From contig DDYO01000292.1 of NCBI GenBank assembly GCA_002348045.1, forward strand, positions 1 to 20,300: a DNA stretch of 20,300 nucleotides, read 5' to 3'. Below, one piece after another: positions 16,523 through 20,300 of the stretch. The DNA comes from Anaerolineales bacterium UBA2232 (GTDB lineage: Bacteria; Chloroflexota; Anaerolineae; UBA2200). Each line of letters opens with the position of its first letter. Within the stretch, counting starts at the first letter, position 1. Both the position numbers and the translations under genes were made by a program. The notes beneath the pieces were generated by a model. The model had not been told where the DNA came from. It saw nothing but the letters and a program-made list of their open reading frames with translations, and ran no database searches.

Positions 16523-17016
16523 TGGCTGGTTTCCCAGGGTAGTAACAGGCCGGCGGTGGACAACTCGGTCTTCCATTCCAGCAATCTGTCGATGGCATCT
16601 TGGAGGGTAAGGCACACGGCCCCGCCGTCAAGAATGCAGCCCACCAGGAAGGCATTCAGGTCTTTGCCCTCTCCCGGTTGGGCCTGGGTACGCCAGTCTT
16701 CATGGAGGGCCACGATCCCCTTCTTGCTGGGATCGTTCTGCATCAAAGCGTAGAAGATGCCGACCTCGCAAGCCGTGCCGTCGTCAGCCTCAGTACCGTT
16801 GACGATGGCGAGGACTGCATTGGCCTCACGGAGGGCACCAAAGTCGTTGTCGAAGACGCGCTTCTGAACCGATCGCTGATCGTTGGGCTCTGTGATCTTG
16901 GGACTCTCATGAGGCACAAAGGGATGCAACCCGTTGTCCCGAAGGACCTGAGCACAGCGGGAGATATAGTCCCGCTCATAAGGTGTGAACAGCGGTCCCG
17001 CAAAGTATATCCTCAT
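16519..17016 (-). CDS. Nucleoside 2-deoxyribosyltransferase A
   Basis: A 165-residue protein, close to the usual family length. Strand 1 reads R-I-Y-F-A-G-P-L-F with Tyr4. D56 and D58 lie in the loop before the A-N-A-V helix. The catalytic Glu84 is in DDGTACEVG (78-86). NDPSKKGIVAL follows, as in the twin. AAGGAG 5 nt before the ATG at 17016 settles the start over an in-frame extension to 17064. It shares a 4-nt ATGA overlap with gene B, which suggests equal expression and perhaps a mixed oligomer, though that is a guess. PNP lies 79 nt upstream. Confidence 0.87.
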   Translation of the reverse strand: MRIYFAGPLFTPYERDYISRCAQVLRDNGLHPFVPHESPKITEPNDQRSVQKRVFDNDFGALREANAVLAIVNGTEADDGTACEVGIFYALMQNDPSKKGIVALHEDWRTQAQPGEGKDLNAFLVGCILDGGAVCLTLQDAIDRLLEWKTELSTAGLLLPWETSQ

Positions 17017-17095
17017 GCTGCTCCTTGTCACAGTCGCGCATAGACCGTCGTGCGTAGGGTACACAAAGGCGTGTCGGGCGGAGTGATACCCCCGC

Positions 17096-17956
17096 CTAGG
17101 GCTCGATCATGCGCAGAATGGCCTGCATGAGCGAGATGAACTTGGTCCTGCTCTTGGCGGCAACGGCCAACACCTCTTCGTGGGTGAGCATCCCTCCTGT
17201 ACCCGGCGCCTTCGGGTCTCGAGCAACATCAGTAATGCATGAAATGGCGAGGGTCTTCATGCCGGCATGGGTGGCGGCGATGATCTCCGGCACTGTGGAC
17301 ATCCCGACGGCATCGCCCCGATATAGCCGGTAGAGCAAGCTTTCGGAGGGCGTGGTGTAGCAGGGTCCGGTGGTCCCGATGTAGACGCCTTTCTGAACAT
17401 GGATGCCCACCGAGTCGGCCGCCCGCTGCGCCAATTCAACGAGCTCCCATGGATACGCGGCAGCCATGCTGGGGAAACGCACGCCCAGGTCATCGTCGTT
17501 CGGGCCGATGAGAGGGTTGTTGTACATCAGGTTGATATGGTCAACGACGATCATCAGATCGCCGGGCACGAACGAGCGGTTGGTGCCGCCTGCTGCATTC
17601 GTCGCAATGAGAACGGTTGCGCCCAGGGTCCTCATCACCCAAACCGGGAAGACGACCTGCTGCATGGAGTAACCTTCGTAGTAATGGAAACGCCCGTTCA
17701 TCGCGATCACCCGCTTACCCTGCAGCTCCCCCAAAACTAATTCACCCGCATGACCTGCCACGGTGGACACGGGGAAATGCGGGATGTCGCCGTAGGGGAT
17801 GACCGTGGGATTCACGATCTCCCGGGCAAGGGAGCCCAGTCCCGAACCCAGGATCAAGCCAATCTGGGGCTGAACGCCAGACTTGGATTGGATGTAAGCG
17901 GCCGCCTCCAGGCGACGCGTCTTCCAGACCAGAGCTGGGGCTTTGCTGTCTTGCAT
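17096..17956 (-). CDS. Purine nucleoside phosphorylase, predicted 6-aminopurine (adenosine) type
   Basis: Phosphorolyses purine nucleosides to base plus (deoxy)ribose 1-phosphate. The 286-residue protein is of the trimeric class. Phosphate-site motifs GSGLGSL (37-43), GRFHYYEGY (88-96), NAAGG (120-124) and Ser220 in GMSTVPE are intact, and His259 matches the human 5'-OH contact His257. The base pocket differs from 6-oxopurine enzymes: Thr201 stands at the human Glu201 position and Asp243 at the Asn243 position. Asp there is the arrangement of methylthioadenosine phosphorylase. In human PNP the N243D change is known to favour adenosine. I therefore infer (deoxy)adenosine as preferred substrate, which would supply adenine to the two deaminases. 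GGAAGG lies a few bases before the ATG. Confidence 0.92.
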   Translation of the reverse strand: MQDSKAPALVWKTRRLEAAAYIQSKSGVQPQIGLILGSGLGSLAREIVNPTVIPYGDIPHFPVSTVAGHAGELVLGELQGKRVIAMNGRFHYYEGYSMQQVVFPVWVMRTLGATVLIATNAAGGTNRSFVPGDLMIVVDHINLMYNNPLIGPNDDDLGVRFPSMAAAYPWELVELAQRAADSVGIHVQKGVYIGTTGPCYTTPSESLLYRLYRGDAVGMSTVPEIIAATHAGMKTLAISCITDVARDPKAPGTGGMLTHEEVLAVAAKSRTKFISLMQAILRMIEP

Positions 17957-17987
17957 CTACTACCTTCCTTTCCGTTGACTGGCTGCC

Positions 17988-18932
17988 TCATGCAGCCAGC
18001 AGGGTATCCAGATACAGCCGGCGGTAGCGCTCATTGTCCACTTTGAAAACCACGTTCACGTTGGTGGGCGCTGCATCCGGCTCAAACCGTCGGAACCACC
18101 GCCGGTCGACTACGGTCATGCCCCGCGTGTGGGTTCCGTGCAGCTCCACCACGACGTGGTGGTCAAGCGCCTCAGCCAAGGTGGCATCGATGGCCACGGC
18201 GACCGCCACGGGGTCCGGGGGAGTGACCTGGTTGGCTCCAAAGCGCTGGAAGAGCTCCATCTGCCAGGCCATCAGCTGACCCGCCATCGCGGCCCACGGG
18301 TTTGTCGCCCCCATGAGTTGCTCAATGTCCTCAGTCGCAAAGTGGCCGTCCTGCATGCATGGCTCCAAAGGAACCATCGTCGTCGGAATCCCGCTGCGAA
18401 GCACAACGTCGGCGGCTTCAGGGTCCACGGCGATGTTGAACTCGGCCATAGCAGTCGTGTTGCCGCCGGTGATGCCGCCGCCCATCAGCGTCAGCTGCTT
18501 GATCCGCCTGTTCAGAGCGGGTTCGCGCATCAGGGCCAAGGCCAGGTTCGTCAGTGGGCCCTGGGCAATCCATTCGACGGGTTCCTTGGTCTCTGTCGCG
18601 GTGCGAATAAGGAAAGCCACCGCATGCTCAATGCTGGGCTGCAGCTTGGGCGGATCGAAGCCCAGATCACCGAGCCCATCGCTGCCGTGGACCACTTCCG
18701 CTGTCTGCAGAGGGCAGAGCAGAGGTTGGGACGCGCCGGCCATTACGGGAACCTGCTTGCCGCTGTTCTCGACCACACGCAGCGTGTTTGGAACCACCTT
18801 GTCCAGAGGGACGTTGCCAGCCACGCAGGTGATTCCCAGCACGTTCAGTTGCGGAGAGCGCAGAGCCAACAAGAGGGCAAGGGCATCATCTGCCCCAGTG
18901 TCGCAGTCTATGATGACGTTTCGTACGGCCAT
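17988..18932 (-). CDS. Nucleoside hydrolase 1
   Basis: Cleaves ribonucleosides to base and free ribose with a bound calcium ion. In the 314-residue IU-NH family protein the N-terminal DCDTGADD (9-16) supplies the calcium aspartates. N40 in AGN, T128 in GPLTN, MGGG at 150-153, N166 in AEFNIAVDPE and D240 complete the site. The residue before D240 is proline where IU-NH and RihA have the leaving-group histidine (H241 in Crithidia numbering). The ATG at 18932 is preferred: it has AAAGG upstream and homology starts there. A GTG at 18998 would extend it nearly to the previous stop. Base preference cannot be read from sequence. Confidence 0.9.
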   Translation of the reverse strand: MAVRNVIIDCDTGADDALALLLALRSPQLNVLGITCVAGNVPLDKVVPNTLRVVENSGKQVPVMAGASQPLLCPLQTAEVVHGSDGLGDLGFDPPKLQPSIEHAVAFLIRTATETKEPVEWIAQGPLTNLALALMREPALNRRIKQLTLMGGGITGGNTTAMAEFNIAVDPEAADVVLRSGIPTTMVPLEPCMQDGHFATEDIEQLMGATNPWAAMAGQLMAWQMELFQRFGANQVTPPDPVAVAVAIDATLAEALDHHVVVELHGTHTRGMTVVDRRWFRRFEPDAAPTNVNVVFKVDNERYRRLYLDTLLAA

Positions 18933-18999
18933 GGCTGTGCCTTTCTGAGCAGCAATCGAGTGGAAAGCGCTGCACGGTTCCTCAGACATGAGGTGCACG

Positions 19000-19932
19000 C
19001 TATCCAGTCAAGAGGGTCTTTATGAACAGCTCGCGGTAACCAGCCGTGTCAATCTCGAGAACGACATCAACATTGGCTGGTGCGCGGATCTGCCCGCCTA
19101 ACAGGCGGGGCCGGCGGTCGACCAGGGTCATTCCGCGAGTGTGCTTTCCTTCTGTCTCGATGACGACATGGCAGGGCTCTGACACGGCGATGGAGGGATC
19201 CAAGGCCACAGCCATAGCGGCTGGATCGCACGGGCTGACCGGGCTCGGTCGCTTGGACAAATACCAGCGGAGCAGTCTGCTGGCCATCTGGCACCAAGGA
19301 GATGGGGATGTCTCAAGTTGCTCGACCTCTGTCTCAGCGAGGGTGGCCCCGTTCGCAATGGGCTCCAGGGCGATCATCACCTTGGGTATGGCACTCCGAA
19401 AGACCACGTCAGCCGCCTCTGGGTCGACATAAACATTGAACTCAGCGGCAGCCGTGGCGTTGCCGTGGGTGATTCCCCCAGCCATCATGGTCAGGCGAGG
19501 AATCCTTTGTCCCAGGCGCGGCTCGCGCATAAGGGCCAGTCCGATGTTGGTCAGTGGGCCCGTGGTGACCAACTCGACATCGCCAGAAGAAGACATGAAG
19601 GTCTCAATGAGGTAGTCGACGGCATGTCCCGCAGCAAGAGAGGTGGTAGGCTCGGCAAAGGGCTGATCGGCGAGGCCGTTGTGCCCGTGGGCATACTCAG
19701 CTGTCTCCAGCGGCGCAAACAGGGGCTGGGCCTGACCGCGATACACCGGCACGCGTTTGCCCGAATGTTCCACCACGATGAGGGTGTTGCGCAAGACCCT
19801 CTCCAGGCGCACGTTGCCCGCCAACGTTGTGATGCCGATGACGTTGAGGCTCGACGCCCGCAGCGCCAACAGCAGTGCCAGGGCATCGTCCACTCCCGTG
19901 TCGCAATCTACGATGACGCTTCGCTCGTTCAT
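19000..19932 (-). CDS. Nucleoside hydrolase 2
   Basis: A 310-residue paralogue of nucleoside hydrolase 1 with the same fold and reaction. DCDTGVDD (9-16), AGN with N40, GPLTN with T128, AEFNVYVDPE with N166, and D236 are all present. The residue before D236 is cysteine (C235), again not the usual histidine. The histidine of the HG(x)nGL motif near residue 82 is kept. The ATG at 19932 comes 2 nt after the uridine phosphorylase-like stop and has AAGGGG about 11 nt upstream; a GTG at 19944 is the alternative. The tandem twins probably split substrates, for example purine against pyrimidine ribonucleosides, but which does which is unknown. Confidence 0.9.
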   Translation of the reverse strand: MNERSVIVDCDTGVDDALALLLALRASSLNVIGITTLAGNVRLERVLRNTLIVVEHSGKRVPVYRGQAQPLFAPLETAEYAHGHNGLADQPFAEPTTSLAAGHAVDYLIETFMSSSGDVELVTTGPLTNIGLALMREPRLGQRIPRLTMMAGGITHGNATAAAEFNVYVDPEAADVVFRSAIPKVMIALEPIANGATLAETEVEQLETSPSPWCQMASRLLRWYLSKRPSPVSPCDPAAMAVALDPSIAVSEPCHVVIETEGKHTRGMTLVDRRPRLLGGQIRAPANVDVVLEIDTAGYRELFIKTLLTG

Positions 19933-19934
19933 GA

Positions 19935-20300
19935 TCAGTCGCACCCCTTCTCAAAATCGCGACAAGTGGTAGCTCCAGAGTCCAGTTCCCATATCGCCTC
20001 GAGAGCGATGCGAACTGCGTTGTTCTCAGCCATCTGAAAAGGCTCCAGACAGCGCTCAGGCCTTCTCTGGGTGGCCGGACTTGCCACCGCGAACAAGGCA
20101 CCCGCACGCCACCCCCACAGGGAGGCGAGGACAAAGACGATGTCGCCTTCCATTTCCTGCGCAAGCAATCCGGCTTGTTTCAGCAGCGCTTTCTCGTTTG
20201 GATCACGGTCAACATAAAAAGCGTCCCGGGTTGCGCAAGGACCCACGTGGACGCGAGCATGCAGCCGGAGAGCGGCATAGGCTAGAGCTGCCGTAGTCTC
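19935..20300 (-). CDS. Uridine phosphorylase-like nucleoside phosphorylase, N-terminus cut by window edge
   Basis: The last 121 residues of a PNP/UDP-family (NP-I, hexameric type) phosphorylase; the frame is open to base 20300. After a TRDAFYVDRD segment, which corresponds to the conserved T-x-D-S-F-Y region, comes QEMEGDIVFVLASLWGWRAG. This is the family block whose M-E pair binds ribose. The C-terminus ends in a short Cys-containing tail. Pyrimidine nucleosides are the likely substrate by similarity to Udp, but the missing N-terminal two thirds carries residues that would decide this. It precedes nucleoside hydrolase 2 by 2 nt and is the first gene of the operon visible here; the promoter must lie further right. 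Confidence 0.8.
   Translation of the reverse strand, partial: ETTAALAYAALRLHARVHVGPCATRDAFYVDRDPNEKALLKQAGLLAQEMEGDIVFVLASLWGWRAGALFAVASPATQRRPERCLEPFQMAENNAVRIALEAIWELDSGATTCRDFEKGCD

Noticed and set aside
18129..19025. Plus-strand 298-codon frame
   Set aside because: It is antisense to nucleoside hydrolase 1; no recognisable motif and His/Arg/Gln-rich composition typical of shadow frames in high-GC DNA.

Overview
The window is high-GC bacterial DNA, densely coded on both strands. Its theme is nucleoside and purine-base salvage and catabolism. The gene mix (URO-D-like protein, BMP-type nucleoside permease, Arm/FmrO-type rRNA methyltransferase, TTG and GTG starts, many tandem paralogues) suggests an uncultured member of Chloroflexota (Anaerolineae-like). 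No marker gene settles the taxonomy, so this is only an inference. I see no rRNA, tRNA, CRISPR array or insertion sequence.

Left part (1-5808). A biotin-protein ligase (birA, minus strand, cut by the left edge) and an imidazolonepropionase (hutI, plus strand) diverge from a short shared promoter region. An MFS transporter (minus) lies convergent to hutI. Divergent from it are a tRNA-guanine-transglycosylase-like gene and, overlapping it by 14 nt, a 16S rRNA m7G1405 methyltransferase homologue of the FmrO/ArmA/Rmt aminoglycoside-resistance family. A possible 103-codon ORF overlaps the methyltransferase end by another 14 nt.

Middle (6107-8911). A well-formed sigma70-type promoter with an extended -10 drives an AtzA/TrzN/SAH-deaminase-type aminohydrolase and a URO-D-like protein on the plus strand. 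Both have departures from the usual active-site motifs.

Right part (8973-20300). Eleven consecutive minus-strand genes look like one operon that enters from beyond the right edge. In transcription order they are: uridine phosphorylase-like (partial), nucleoside hydrolase 2, nucleoside hydrolase 1, purine nucleoside phosphorylase, nucleoside 2-deoxyribosyltransferase A, nucleoside 2-deoxyribosyltransferase B, MFS transporter, adenine deaminase 2, adenine deaminase 1, ribokinase, BMP-family ABC permease. Start/stop overlaps of 4-11 nt or very short gaps join most of them.

The operon reads as a route from imported nucleosides to bases and sugars. Hydrolases release free ribose, which ribokinase can phosphorylate. 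Phosphorylases release pentose 1-phosphate. Deoxyribosyltransferases handle deoxynucleosides. Two adenine deaminases turn adenine into hypoxanthine. Three activities occur as tandem diverged pairs. The phosphorylase carries Asp243 and Thr201 in place of the Asn and Glu typical of 6-oxopurine PNPs, which predicts adenosine-type substrates and fits the adenine deaminases downstream.
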